Positions 47,587-56,881 of a stretch of DNA of 64,000 nucleotides are shown here, one piece after another. The translations under genes were made by a program, and so were the position numbers. The stretch lies in assembly GCF_000369625.1 (NCBI RefSeq), contig NZ_KB850112.1:159194-223193 (forward strand), written 5' to 3'. The notes under the pieces were generated by a model that saw only the letters and a program-made list of their open reading frames with translations, had not been told where the DNA came from and did no database searches. Origin of the DNA: Acinetobacter variabilis. GTDB taxonomy: Bacteria; Pseudomonadota; Gammaproteobacteria; Pseudomonadales; Moraxellaceae. How positions within the stretch are numbered: the stretch's first letter is position 1; each line of letters begins with the position of its first letter.

Positions 47587-48420
47587 TTAAGCTACCTTAT
47601 TTTGTTGTGGTAGCTGGTCATAGTAAAACTCATCTGGAGTCATTTTGTCCAGACTCGAATGAGGTCGTTTCAAATTATAAAATTCAAAATATGCGTTTAA
47701 TTGCTTCTTCGCATCCAAAACATTGCTGTAGGCTTTGAGATACACCTCTTCATATTTAACGCTCCGCCATAATCGTTCAACCATCACATTATCTACCCAT
47801 CGACCTTTACCATCCATACTGATTTGAATGCCATTTGATTTCAATACATCAATAAATGCATCACTGGTAAACTGACTGCCTTGGTCTGTATTAAATATTT
47901 CAGGTCGACCATATTTTTCAATAGCTTCATTTAATGTTTCTATGCAAAATGTAACCTCCATACTAATCGATACTCTATGCGCAAGTACCTTGCGGCTATG
48001 CCAATCAATCACAGCACATAAATAAACAAAGCCTTTTGCCATAGGGATATACGTTATATCCGTAGACCACACTTGATTACTGCGCTGAATAGCCAATCCT
48101 TTGAGCAGATATAGATATTTACGGTGAGCTTGATTAGCCTGGCTTAAATTTGGTTTGCAATATAACGCCTGAATACCCATTTTCTTCATTAAAGTACGTG
48201 TATGACGTCGTCCTATATGATGCCCTTGACGATTCAACAAATCACGCATCATACGACTGCCTGCAAAAGGATATTGCATATGTAATTCATCAATACATCG
48301 CATCAGCTTCAGATCTGATGAGCTAACAGGTTTTGGGCGATAATAATAACAACCACGAGAGACTTTCAGTAACTTAGCTTGTTTAGATACTGAAATCTGA
48401 AGTGAGTGATCGATTAACTT
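47587..48420 (-). CDS. IS3-family transposase OrfB, copy 2
   Basis: DDE integrase core with the same DITYIPMAKG, FNTDQGSQFT, and VERLWRSVKYEEVYL blocks as copy 1. It differs in a short patch (SMEVTFCIETLNEAIEKYGRPEIF versus SMDVDFCISVLNEAIEKYGSPEIL) and a few other sites. The frame has no ATG until 48303, as expected for a frameshift fusion. Confidence 0.9.
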   Translation of the reverse strand, partial: KLIDHSLQISVSKQAKLLKVSRGCYYYRPKPVSSSDLKLMRCIDELHMQYPFAGSRMMRDLLNRQGHHIGRRHTRTLMKKMGIQALYCKPNLSQANQAHRKYLYLLKGLAIQRSNQVWSTDITYIPMAKGFVYLCAVIDWHSRKVLAHRVSISMEVTFCIETLNEAIEKYGRPEIFNTDQGSQFTSDAFIDVLKSNGIQISMDGKGRWVDNVMVERLWRSVKYEEVYLKAYSNVLDAKKQLNAYFEFYNLKRPHSSLDKMTPDEFYYDQLPQQNKVA

Positions 48421-48719
48421 TTGTGGTTGAAGCGGCCCAGTTTCTTCAACACACCTTCTAAAAAATCAATTTCTAATGCCTGCTCACCGATTTTTGCATG
48501 TAACTTTTTAAGATCAATGGGAGGTTCTGATGGAGCTTTTGATTGATCGAAAGCTTGTGAGGAAGCTGAGATCAATTGATTTTTCCAGTCAATAATTTGG
48601 TTTTGATGAACATCAAACTCAGAACTCAATTCAGCAAGTGTTTTTTCTGCTTTGATCGCAGCAAGTGCTACCTTAGCCTTAAAGTCGTTTGAATGATTTC
48701 TTCTTGGTCTACGTGCCAT
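48414..48719 (-). CDS. IS3-family transposase OrfA, copy 2
   Basis: HTH subunit starting MARRPRRNHSNDF, nearly identical to copy 1 (Ser for Ala in LSSEFDV). The GGAG ribosome site supports the ATG at 48717-48719. Confidence 0.9.
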   Translation of the reverse strand: MARRPRRNHSNDFKAKVALAAIKAEKTLAELSSEFDVHQNQIIDWKNQLISASSQAFDQSKAPSEPPIDLKKLHAKIGEQALEIDFLEGVLKKLGRFNHKS

Positions 48720-49174
48720 AAAATACTCCATATATTGATGTTTATAACATCATTTGAGGAGCAGAGTATCACTTATAGGAGTTGTTCAAATTTCCGGATC
48801 CATCTCTGTAAATATGTTATGACCGATTTAGGGTACTACGGATTAGAGCAAGATGGCTTTAAATTATTGATGCCAATAAAGAAAAAGAAGAATTTACCCT
48901 TATTTGATGTTGAGAAAAAGTACAATAAAATGATTGGAAAAATACGAGTTGTGATCGAACATATTAATAGTCAATTGAAAACATTTAGAATATTAAGTGA
49001 ACGCTATCGAAATAGACGGAAAAGATTCGGTTTACGCATTAACTTAATCGCTGCACTGGTAAATCGGATGAACTTGCAATAACGACTTTCGCAAGAGGTC
49101 TACTATATATAGTATTTTTGAGCTTTTTTTAATGGTAATTAAAACCAAACAGGAATCAATTTTTGATAAGTATA

Positions 49175-49301
49175 GTAAGTGTCCGCTGAATCCCATACCA
49201 ATTTTTAATTCAATTTAGGTTTCCAGCAGTGTGGCAGTAACTCTTCAATCTGGGTCACTTTATGTGTCGGTAACCTTTTCAGCACATCACTTAAATAGGC
49301 A
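49175..49301 (-). repeat. IS66-family end fragment, first of two in tandem
   Basis: Starts with GTAAGTGTCCGCTGAA, an IS66-type terminal repeat, then 110 bp that match the following copy with about 10 substitutions. It contains only the last ~40 codons of the TnpC transposase. Confidence 0.75.
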
Positions 49302-49564
49302 GTAAGCGTCCGCTGAACCCCATGCCTATTTTTTAATTCGATTTAGGTTTCCAGCGGTGTGGCAGTAACTCTTCAATTTGGGTCACTTTGTGTGTCGGCA
49401 GCCTTTTCAGCACATCACTTAAATAGGCATACGGATCCAAGCCATTCAGCTTTGCTGACTGGATTAACGTCATGATGTTTGCCGCTCGCTGACCACTGCG
49501 CAGCGAACCTGCAAACAGCCAGTTCTTGCGCCCCAACGCCCAGGGACGCATCTGATTTTCAATC
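49302..49564 (-). pseudogene. IS66-family TnpC C-terminal fragment, second tandem copy
   Basis: Begins GTAAGCGTCCGCTGAA. On the minus strand it encodes RPWALGRKNWLFAGSLRSGQRAANIMTLIQSAK-type IS66 transposase C-terminus (about 72 residues) ending near PHRWKPKSN. Its upstream part is cut off at the MITE-like element. Confidence 0.82.
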
Positions 49565-49677
49565 GGCTTTGTTGCACAAAGATTTCATAACTATTTGATT
49601 TTAAAAGTTTTGATTATTTTTTGATCCAAAATTAAATTTATTTAAATCAGATGCTTACATATTTATGCAACAAAGCC
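49565..49677. mobile_element. 113-bp MITE-like element
   Basis: Terminal inverted repeats GGCTTTGTTGCA(C/T)AAA at 49565 and 49677 enclose about 80 bp of AT-rich, non-coding DNA. It has the form of a deletion derivative of a larger IS whose ends start GGCTTTGTTGCA. No target duplication is clear. Confidence 0.6.
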
Positions 49678-49700
49678 AGTTTAATGGCGTAAAAAGGTAA

Positions 49701-49735
49701 AAAACCGTTAGCCCAGTCACAGGCTAACGGTTTTT
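49701..49735 (-). terminator. strong bidirectional terminator
   Basis: 13-bp stem AAAACCGTTAGCC / GGCTAACGGTTTT with an 8-nt loop and T-runs on both strands. It lies about 100 bp downstream of the catalase-like gene. Confidence 0.8.
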
Positions 49736-49831
49736 GAATGATTAAAGGCGATGTAGTTTTTTACCCAATGGGTGAAATTTTACCCCAAACAATGCCCCCA
49801 TAACCGCCCCGCTACTGGTTTTTTGCCAAAT

Positions 49832-50986
49832 TTAAAGGTTATAAAAATCTTTATCAAATGCCTGTTTTAGATTGATTGGCTCGGCACGTTTTTTATGATT
49901 TAAACGATGGCGAGTGGTCGAGGCGGTCTGATAGGCACGCAGTCGCGCATGTTGCAAATTACCAATCGGACGGTTGGCTTCAATACAGCGAAACGGGGTA
50001 AATGACAAGTGTTCCATAATGTCAAAATTACCGTCATCCGGCACATCTTGGCAAGGGATGGTGAGTTTTGCCACTGTCACAAACGGGGCGTCTTTTTCAT
50101 CCCATTCTTTGGTCAAGTCATTAATGGGTTGGTCTTTTAAGTTACGGCACAGCTGGATTTGCACATCAAACTCATAATCGTGCTGACGGATTTCTTGTAA
50201 AATCAGAGGACGAATCGCCTCGCTGGTGGCATTGACATCGAGATCTCGGCGTTTGATTTTGGCTTGTGACGCTTTGGTCGGGGCGACACGGATTTTCGCC
50301 ATATAGTCGCCATGACGCACCGCCCCTTGTGAGTAAAAACTGTATAACAAGGTATTTTGCGGTTTGATGGTTTTAAACTTACTAAAAGCCCTAAAAGTCT
50401 TGAGGGATTCTTTGGATGGCAGTTTTTTGCCATATTGGGTAATCCAGTCAAAGGCAAATTTGGCTTGCCCTTTCGCGCCTTTGGCAAAATAATCATTTAA
50501 TTGTAAAAATAGCCGTGAAATATAACTATAGTCTTGGATAGTATTACAAAAGAAAATAGGAAAATTAATCAGATTGTAGTCAAAGTTTGGGCTATCTGGC
50601 TCATCTGGCAGTAATTTGTCGCCTTTGACACCAAAGACTTTAATCGCCAACCCTTGAGAAAGCCCCAACTTGTTGTCGGCAGCCACACGAGATGAGCCGT
50701 TAGAAAAACGAATCACTGCTTCATGACGAGCGGGTTTGGCATAGATACCTTGGGCATATTCTTTGGGCAGTTTTGGTAAAATCTCAAAGTTGGCTTTTAA
50801 TGCACAGTAGCCTTTAGCGTGGGCATCTCGGGTGTGATAATTGATTTTGCTAACCGTGTCTGATTTGCCGATATAGTCACGAATATCTGCGGTGATTTGG
50901 TCGATGGCTTTTTCATCGTCGCTAGTAAGCTGGTCGATGGCTGGGTCAAACTTGGCATAACGACGACCGAATAATTTATTTAACAT
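49832..50986 (-). CDS. catalase-family heme protein
   Basis: A 384-residue catalase-like protein, shorter than classical monofunctional catalases. It has the distal-His region TRDAHAKGYC (about 47-56), FSNGSSRVAADNKLGLSQGLAIKV (about 94-117), FPIFFCN, and a proximal heme-ligand-like RLRAYQTAS near 350. Members act as peroxidases or catalase-like enzymes of uncertain substrate. It is last in a row with a DyP peroxidase, 74 bp away. Higher G+C than the surrounding DNA. Confidence 0.82.
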   Translation of the reverse strand: MLNKLFGRRYAKFDPAIDQLTSDDEKAIDQITADIRDYIGKSDTVSKINYHTRDAHAKGYCALKANFEILPKLPKEYAQGIYAKPARHEAVIRFSNGSSRVAADNKLGLSQGLAIKVFGVKGDKLLPDEPDSPNFDYNLINFPIFFCNTIQDYSYISRLFLQLNDYFAKGAKGQAKFAFDWITQYGKKLPSKESLKTFRAFSKFKTIKPQNTLLYSFYSQGAVRHGDYMAKIRVAPTKASQAKIKRRDLDVNATSEAIRPLILQEIRQHDYEFDVQIQLCRNLKDQPINDLTKEWDEKDAPFVTVAKLTIPCQDVPDDGNFDIMEHLSFTPFRCIEANRPIGNLQHARLRAYQTASTTRHRLNHKKRAEPINLKQAFDKDFYNL

Positions 50987-51060
50987 GATGATTGTCCTTT
51001 GTTATTTTTATCAGGTTAGGTTTACTAAACCCACCTAACCTTTTTTTATTTAGATTTACT

Positions 51061-52650
51061 CTAATATGAATTTTCGTTAAGCTCACTCATCCATTTGAGT
51101 GCCGACAAGCTCGGTACAAAAAGATATTCACCGCCTTGTAGGGTATTAAATTGCAAAATATTGGTATGACGCTTACGAATTGGCTCATCGGGTACGGTGA
51201 ACACATCGCTATCAGCGTCACTACCTGCGTGTACGCCTAGCATTGGGTCACGTTCTTCCCCAAGGTTCATAAAGTTGCCGTCATTAATCCATTGGCTTTG
51301 CAAAAACTCAAGCGTGTCCATGGCATGGGCGTTGATACCGATAAAAAATAACCCCCGCTCTTGACCATCGTCTTGGGTCACGTTGGGCGGCACGATATCG
51401 CCATACGATACACTACGGCGGATGATACGGTGAAGACGCACATCGCTTAGAATAAAATCTTTGGTATTGCGGGGGTTCATACGGCGAGCATGGGCACCAA
51501 ACGGGCAGCCTTTGCCATAGGGATCGTCCGTGTAGTCAAATTTATTGTTTGCTACATTGTCTTTGCCGAGGGCTTCATCATCATGGTCTGGGCTTAGGGT
51601 GATGGGGGCACCCGAACGCCAGCGACCAAACATTTTTGCCCCCAATTTATCGGCTTTAGCTGGGTCATTGTCGCTTTGTTCAAGGCAATAGCGGTGAAAG
51701 TCAGCGACATTACTGCGGTATTTTCGCAGTACCATAAACGAACCGTTTTTTCCCAATACTTCAGGCTGTGGCATGGGAGGTACCACGCCCGCTTCACCTT
51801 TATAACCTAACACAAATTCACCCGCCGCAATCGGACGTTCGGTGTTATTTTCAAGGCTGATACCACTGCCATCAACTTCTGGGTTACTGATGCCATCGCG
51901 ATAACCAAACACGTTTTTGACGTCACCATCTACGCCAAAATCATGTTCCACTAAGATTTCGATCGCGTTACGGCTGGTATCTAGATAAGGGGCAAACGTC
52001 TGTTTAAGTTCGGCAAGTTTGGCTTGCCATTTTTCTTGGCTATTGGCAATCACCGCGCCGCAAATATGAATATCGCCTTTATCACCAAATGGCGCAAGCC
52101 AGTTGCTAGGGTCATTATCGCCTTTGTCACCCAAGATATCGGAGCGGCCTGCCATACCTGCTTTGAAATTTTCTGGGAAAGAATCAAGCGAGCTTTGCGG
52201 TAAGCCTAAAGCTTTTAGCCCCTTATACGTCATCACAATGGTCAAATTGGCATCCATATCTTTTTGGAAATTTTTTGAGCCTGTGACGTTTGGTAATACC
52301 GCTTTTAGTAATTCACGACCCGCGTTGCTGTCATTGACTTTTAGCGCGACAAGCGTGCCGTAGTAAGGCGCAGGGCGGTCATGCAAAATAATAGCTTGAA
52401 TATCCTCAAGCTCCATCGTGGCGATATTGGGATAGATAGCGTTCGTTGCCCGTGTCATGACGCTGTGCAGCTGCGTGCCGATTTTTTGTTTCGCTTCGTG
52501 TACCCGTTCTTTGACACTGCCTTTTTCAGCGGGTGTATCGCTGTGTTCAAGTTTGTCTTTAACGGCCTCTATACCATGCTCGATACCATCTTGTAGATGG
52601 GTTTTTAATTTGCCAAGTAGGCTTTCATTCGCTGGGTTGTCGTTATTCAT
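51061..52650 (-). CDS. DyP-type heme peroxidase
   Basis: Oxidises bulky substrates with hydrogen peroxide. The 529-residue protein has the diagnostic GxxDG motif in VFGYRDGISNPEVDG (catalytic Asp near 235), a proximal heme His in DVRLHRIIRRSVSYG (near 413), and GLFFIGINAHAMDTLEFLQ with distal contacts. The N-terminal ~75 residues are an unusual charged helical extension (KTHLQDGIEHGIEAVKDKL) without a signal peptide. It is paired with a small DyP-like protein upstream and a catalase-like one downstream. Confidence 0.88.
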   Translation of the reverse strand: MNNDNPANESLLGKLKTHLQDGIEHGIEAVKDKLEHSDTPAEKGSVKERVHEAKQKIGTQLHSVMTRATNAIYPNIATMELEDIQAIILHDRPAPYYGTLVALKVNDSNAGRELLKAVLPNVTGSKNFQKDMDANLTIVMTYKGLKALGLPQSSLDSFPENFKAGMAGRSDILGDKGDNDPSNWLAPFGDKGDIHICGAVIANSQEKWQAKLAELKQTFAPYLDTSRNAIEILVEHDFGVDGDVKNVFGYRDGISNPEVDGSGISLENNTERPIAAGEFVLGYKGEAGVVPPMPQPEVLGKNGSFMVLRKYRSNVADFHRYCLEQSDNDPAKADKLGAKMFGRWRSGAPITLSPDHDDEALGKDNVANNKFDYTDDPYGKGCPFGAHARRMNPRNTKDFILSDVRLHRIIRRSVSYGDIVPPNVTQDDGQERGLFFIGINAHAMDTLEFLQSQWINDGNFMNLGEERDPMLGVHAGSDADSDVFTVPDEPIRKRHTNILQFNTLQGGEYLFVPSLSALKWMSELNENSY

Positions 52651-52853
52651 GGTCGTTCCTAGCAGAGAATCTTAAAAATTTGATGCTGAAAGCTTGTTCA
52701 CCATACACCACGCTAAATATCGCTTGCTTATGGTAAAATCACTGAACAAATCGCTTTTGTATCGAAATTTTAACCTAAAGCTTGCCCGTTCAGAGTACGG
52801 TTAGAATAGTACGCTGATAAACGTGATATGGTGAATACAGGTTCTAAGCGGGC

Positions 52854-53423
52854 TTATTGGGCTTGTTCAATGGCTTTATTAATGCCACGCACGATTTTGT
52901 CATTACGCGCAATATCACGAACCGTCAGATGCGGTACACCTACATACCAACCGGTAGCGGTAATCTGATGGTCAAGGATAAATTGCTTGACAGTCGGGCT
53001 TTTAATCCCAGGCCAACCCTCTACATTGCCAAAAATCAAATCCATGAGTTCTGGAATTTTGGTAGCAAAGTCGTTGATGTAAGCATCCCAATCGCCATCA
53101 TAGGCGGTACAAAACAGTAGCTTAGTATCATTGTCTAAAAACACCAACCGCAAATCATGCAAGGTGCCTACATTGGTCGCCCCTGCAAGATTGCCTTTGG
53201 TAATTTCCAAAATTCGCTTGATACGAGCTGCCCCATCTTTGGTCAAGGGGGCGATGGCGGTGAGTTCAGACACTTTGCCTGATTTTAAGCCCTTTTCACC
53301 GGCACTGGTGACAGAATGGTCATAGCCATCATTAGCGCCCTCTTTTAGATTTGCCATGAGCATTTGGGCTTTTAATGCCACATCGTCTAATAAAGAAAGT
53401 TTTTCATTGTTTTCAGTTGTCAT
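52854..53423 (-). CDS. uncharacterised 189-residue protein with DyP-like alpha+beta half-barrel
   Basis: Not assigned to a family with certainty. The middle (LTAIAPLTKDGAARIKRILEI..NVGTLHDLRLVFLDN..KLLFCTAYDGDWDAYINDF) has the alternation of a ferredoxin-like dimeric barrel as in DyP and chlorite-dismutase-like proteins. No GxxDG motif is present, so it is probably not a peroxidase. It is first in a three-gene row with DyP and catalase-like genes, suggesting a joint role in peroxide chemistry. Confidence 0.6.
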   Translation of the reverse strand: MTTENNEKLSLLDDVALKAQMLMANLKEGANDGYDHSVTSAGEKGLKSGKVSELTAIAPLTKDGAARIKRILEITKGNLAGATNVGTLHDLRLVFLDNDTKLLFCTAYDGDWDAYINDFATKIPELMDLIFGNVEGWPGIKSPTVKQFILDHQITATGWYVGVPHLTVRDIARNDKIVRGINKAIEQAQ

Positions 53424-54005
53424 ATTTATTGCCCTTATAGTTAGTTGATCATTAATTGAAGTGCATGATTTAAATTTATTTATCCCATTGTTTTATGATT
53501 TAAAATTTAAATCTTTTTTATTATATAAGCCGCAAAAAGCAAAAGCGTTAAAATAACTTTTATCACCCATAAAATTACACAACTAAGCTATTGATTAAAA
53601 AATGACATACTAGAGACCGTAAAACTAACAGTGTTGGCTTAAAAAATATTCATTACTATCAATAGGTTATTCACATCCCGAATATAACCTAGCTATAGAG
53701 AAGTCATTTTTCCTGTGTTGCATTTGCTAAAAAAGTTGGGATATTGACACCTTGATGATTAACTTTAGCAAAGTAGCTTGCTGGTCTAATCTCACCGTAT
53801 AACTGGCTACCACTTTTTAAAACAAAGTCTATCAGTTAAAAGGTTTATCAGTTAAAAGATGTTTATCATGGCTAGGGTGGATTCCACACACCCTGTCGGA
53901 TGATAGGTGTCTAATGATAGGTATAGACGAAGCGAAAAACGTGCTTTAATTAGCACGTTTTATCACAAGCATTGAAGACGCCTTTAATATGTCTTTAAGA
54001 TGAAT
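53424..54005. other. non-coding region between the DyP cluster and ssuD
   Basis: No gene supported. It holds the cluster promoter and, at 53936-53961, the hairpin AAAACGTGCT/AGCACGTTTT with a T-run on the minus strand, which would end ssuD transcription. Short local repeats (GATAGGT, and TATCAGTTAAAAG twice) are present around 53830-53925. Confidence 0.55.
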
Positions 54006-55214
54006 TTAAGAGGCGATGGCGTGTTTAGGTGCAGCAGTGGTAGGTGTTTTTGGGGTTGCAGTGTCACGGGTTTGTTGCGGTGGTGCATAGTTATTAGCGA
54101 CAATCTCACCAAACGGTCCTGTCAAATTTGGCTTGACCAAGGTGTTTTGGGTGTCTTTCGGTAATAATGGGAAAACCAATTCAGCAAACCGATACGCCTC
54201 TTCTAAGTGTGGATAGCCTGAAAAAATAAAGTTATCAATGCCCAAATCGGCATACTCTTGAATACGCGCGGCAACAGTTTGTGGGTCGCCCACCAGTGCG
54301 GTGCCTGCGCCACCACGTACCAGTCCAATCCCTGCCCATAAGTTGGGCGAAATTTCTAAGTTATCACGGCGACCGCCATGCAAGGCTGCCATACGTTGTT
54401 GTCCCACCGAGTCCATTTGGGCAAATTTGGCTTGGGCAGCGGCAATGGTGTCGTCATTCACATGACTCAATAATTCATCAGCGGCTTGCCAAGCGGCTTC
54501 ATTGGTTTCACGCACAATCACGTGCAGACGAATACCATAGCTTAATGTACGACCTTTGGCAGCGGCTTTGGTTTTAAGCTGCTCAATCTTCTCTTTGACG
54601 GCGGCAGGCGGCTCACCCCACGTCAAATAACTGTCAACTTGTTCGGCAGCCAGTGTTTGCGCCGCCTCAGATGAACCGCCAAACCACAAGGGCGGATATG
54701 GCTGTTGTAGAGGGGGGTACAGCAATTTAGCATCTTCTACTTGCAAGCGTTCACCGTTAAAAGTAAAGGATTCGCCTGTGTGCGAGCGAGTCAAAATCTC
54801 TCGCCAAATCGTGGTGTATTCACTGGCTGTCTGATAACGCGTCGCGTGGTCTTCAAAGATGCCATCGCCTTTAAGCTCTTGTTCATCGCCGCCTGTGACC
54901 AGATTAAGCAGCAATCGACCATTTGATAATCGATCAAAGGTGCCTGTCATGCGAGCAGCAAGCGCGGGTGTCGTCACCCCAGGGCGTAATGCCGCCAAAA
55001 ACTTTAAGCGAGTGGTCGCATCAATGAGACTAGCGGCGACCAACCAAGGGTCTTCACATGAGCGACCTGTCGGAATCAACACGCCCTCATAGCCAAGGTT
55101 ATCGGCTGCCACTGCAATTTGCTTCATATAGGTATGGTCAACGGTTCTTGCCCCTTTACTCGTGCCTAAATAACGACTGTCGCCATGTGTCGGTATAAAC
55201 CAAAAAATTTTCAT
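54006..55214 (-). CDS. ssuD: FMNH2-dependent alkanesulfonate monooxygenase
   Basis: Releases sulfite from alkanesulfonates during sulfur starvation. The 402-residue protein begins [17 protein letters not shown], and has [14 protein letters not shown] near 75, [17 protein letters not shown] near 95, [10 protein letters not shown] near 180, and [15 protein letters not shown] near 310. ATG 55214 with an AGGGG ribosome site is chosen; the frame runs 40 codons further upstream but that part is not family-like. No ssuE/A/B/C neighbour is present. G+C is high. Confidence 0.9.
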   Translation of the reverse strand: MKIFWFIPTHGDSRYLGTSKGARTVDHTYMKQIAVAADNLGYEGVLIPTGRSCEDPWLVAASLIDATTRLKFLAALRPGVTTPALAARMTGTFDRLSNGRLLLNLVTGGDEQELKGDGIFEDHATRYQTASEYTTIWREILTRSHTGESFTFNGERLQVEDAKLLYPPLQQPYPPLWFGGSSEAAQTLAAEQVDSYLTWGEPPAAVKEKIEQLKTKAAAKGRTLSYGIRLHVIVRETNEAAWQAADELLSHVNDDTIAAAQAKFAQMDSVGQQRMAALHGGRRDNLEISPNLWAGIGLVRGGAGTALVGDPQTVAARIQEYADLGIDNFIFSGYPHLEEAYRFAELVFPLLPKDTQNTLVKPNLTGPFGEIVANNYAPPQQTRDTATPKTPTTAAPKHAIAS

Positions 55215-55451
55215 CGTAACCCCTGCTTGTAAGCTCAAAAATTGATTAAGATAACTCGCCTTCGGTCGTCTTTGCGTAAGTCCTATTAATAAGTACGCTA
55301 TTCGGTAGTAATTATTTTGATACCGGTAATTCATTAATGAACTTTATGATTTTCAACATAAAATGATAGGATTTCCTCTCTTTTTCTAGAATTTTTCTGT
55401 CTATATTTTAGAGAATAAAGTTGAGATTTTTAGAAATTAATTATAAAAAAT

Positions 55452-55478
55452 GCCAATTATATCAATAAGATAATTGGC
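55452..55478. terminator. hairpin between ssuD and the DnaC-like gene
   Basis: Perfect 9-bp arms GCCAATTAT/ATAATTGGC. It lies just after the DnaC-like gene's stop codon; the T-run is poor, so termination is uncertain. Confidence 0.4.
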
Positions 55479-55495
55479 GGTAGTAAAGACTTCTT

Positions 55496-56242
55496 TTATC
55501 CGGTGATGCGTCTATCATCCCAATAACACGGTACTACAATCAAATTGTTTTCATGTAATCGTGACCATAATCGGACACCTAAATCTCGCTGCATATTTTG
55601 GACTGTGAAGTTGGAAATCAGCAGAGTAGATTTCATGTTGTCATAACGGCTATATAAGACCTTATGCACCATCTCCAGGCGTTTTTCATGCCGGTCATGC
55701 AGGCCATATTCATCAATCACCAATAAATCAAAACTGGAGAAATGGTCGATGACTTCTTTCTCAGAGCGTGAAGCATCTGACCAGGTATCCATCATTTTTT
55801 GAGCAATTTCTGCGCTGGTATAGTAGCGTGCAGATTTTGTACTGTTATGCAGAATGTTGCGAATGATTGACGCACTCAGATGAGTCTTTCCTGTACCCGG
55901 TGTACCAATGAGCAGTAGGTTTGGATAATGGTCAGAAATAATCTGCTGTGCAAAAGCCTGACATAGTTTGATGGCATTGTCTTGTGCAGGACATGCAACT
56001 ACATAATTCTTGAAGCCACGATCCAGGTAGCGTTTATTGAGCCCTGAGTTTTTGATTTTCTGTTGTAGCAATCGCTGTTGCAACTCATCTGCATAGGCTG
56101 CATGTGAGTGATGGACGGTTTCTTTGGCACACAATTTACATAGCTTGTGACCAGCGATTTCCATCAGGGGTATATGATGGGTAGGGCAAAGTGTTTCCGT
56201 TGTTTCTGTGCGAAACTGGAGCGTTTTAAGCATGGTATTCAT
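55496..56242 (-). CDS. DnaC-like helicase-loader ATPase (phage type)
   Basis: The 248-residue AAA+ ATPase resembles phage or DnaC helicase loaders. The N-terminus has a CxxH / CxxC zinc-like pattern (LCPTHH, KLCKLC). Walker A is GTPGTGKTHLSAS (about 111-123), Walker B is DLLVIDEYGL (about 173-182). ATG 56242 with AGGAG upstream is preferred over GTG 56248. It follows a DUF1376 gene, the usual phage replication pair. Confidence 0.82.
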   Translation of the reverse strand: MNTMLKTLQFRTETTETLCPTHHIPLMEIAGHKLCKLCAKETVHHSHAAYADELQQRLLQQKIKNSGLNKRYLDRGFKNYVVACPAQDNAIKLCQAFAQQIISDHYPNLLLIGTPGTGKTHLSASIIRNILHNSTKSARYYTSAEIAQKMMDTWSDASRSEKEVIDHFSSFDLLVIDEYGLHDRHEKRLEMVHKVLYSRYDNMKSTLLISNFTVQNMQRDLGVRLWSRLHENNLIVVPCYWDDRRITG

Positions 56243-56252
56243 GATCACTCTC

Positions 56253-56813
56253 CTAAATCCATTTGGAATTTTCTAAAAAATCCTCATTTTTTTCTTCAAA
56301 ATTTGAAGATGAAGATGAAGATGAAGATGAAGATGAAGATGAAGATGAAGATGAAGATGAAGGGCATGGTTCAAGCATGACTTGAGTAATACTCGGGTTC
56401 TTCTCAGGAGCTGCTTGAGCATTTACTTTTCGTTGCTTGGCTGATGCTTGAGCATTACTTGCGGATTTCCCCCAACGTACTTGAGCTGCATTTTTAGCTT
56501 TATCAGATTTCATTTGCTGATTTTGCAATGCTTGGCTTTTTAAACTGCTTAAGAAATTTGAATGAATCTGCTCAGACTCGACTTCAAACAATTCTAGGGC
56601 CATCAGCGTATTTAACAAAGTTTTAGCCTTGGTGTGCTGCGGTAATTTCGTGATGCTACAAACAGTCGCTAGGTCGTGAGGAATGGCACCATTTTTCCAG
56701 AAATCCATCATTAACAGCAGTGCCGCACCAATTTGTTCTGCCGTCATTCGTGCAAATTTTGCCTGTAGGTCGCCAATATAGAGTGGCATCCAAATTGAAA
56801 TATCTTTATGCAT
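56253..56813 (-). CDS. DUF1376 (YdaU-like) phage replication protein with a polyserine tract
   Basis: The 186 residues open with the DUF1376 domain (ISIWMPLYIGDLQAKFARMTAEQIGAALLLM-type, about 4-34). The C-terminus has about 19 consecutive Ser residues encoded by a hexanucleotide repeat. DUF1376 proteins are replication initiators or accessory factors of prophages and often precede a helicase loader, as here. Confidence 0.78.
   Translation of the reverse strand: MHKDISIWMPLYIGDLQAKFARMTAEQIGAALLLMMDFWKNGAIPHDLATVCSITKLPQHTKAKTLLNTLMALELFEVESEQIHSNFLSSLKSQALQNQQMKSDKAKNAAQVRWGKSASNAQASAKQRKVNAQAAPEKNPSITQVMLEPCPSSSSSSSSSSSSSSSSSSSNFEEKNEDFLENSKWI
56305..56358. repeat. hexanucleotide microsatellite (GAAGAT)9
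   Basis: Nine exact GAAGAT units plus a partial one, read as Ser codons on the minus strand. Copy-number change keeps the reading frame, so it would vary protein length, not switch the gene off. Confidence 0.95.
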
Positions 56814-56881
56814 GTGTTCACCTTTTTATAGGTATAGAGGGGCTAAGGTCATCGATTTGATGACCTTTTATGATTGTTTTA

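Larger units (their letters stand above)
47526..48807 (-). mobile_element. IS3-family insertion sequence, copy 2 (1282 bp)
   Basis: Same element as at 23849-25130, in the opposite orientation. The ends AGAGGTGG and CCATCTCT match, and GTAA flanks it on both sides (47522-47525 and 48808-48811). It interrupts the IS5-type transposase. Confidence 0.92.
46974..49082 (+). pseudogene. IS5-family (DDE_Tnp_4) transposase, interrupted
   Basis: The 5' part (46974-47372) encodes an HTH_Tnp_4-like region and the first catalytic Asp in VIIDATECSIERP, with a frame change across a run of nine A at 47355-47363. The continuation FYSGKKKKHTLKAQVIYHPNS is cut by IS3 copy 2 at 47525. The 3' part (48812-49082) carries TDLGYYGLEQDG, IRVVIEHINSQLK, and RFGLRINLIAALVNRMN. 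The A9 frame change may be programmed or a mutation. The insertion inactivates the gene. Confidence 0.85.
46933..49101 (+). mobile_element. IS5-type insertion sequence split by IS3 copy 2
   Basis: The 17-bp ends AGACCTCTTGCGAAAGT are perfect inverted repeats at 46933 and 49101. ACT flanks on both sides (46930-46932 and 49102-49104). Removing the inserted IS3 and its 4-bp duplication leaves an 883-bp element, a normal size. Confidence 0.88.

Noticed and set aside
23849..48807. Composite transposon formed by the two IS3 copies
   Set aside because: Each copy has its own distinct 4-bp duplication (CTAG versus GTAA), so they did not move together.
48693..49082. Independent 129-residue plus-strand gene
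   Set aside because: It is the 3' half of the IS5-type transposase joined to IS3 end sequence; it has no start of its own.
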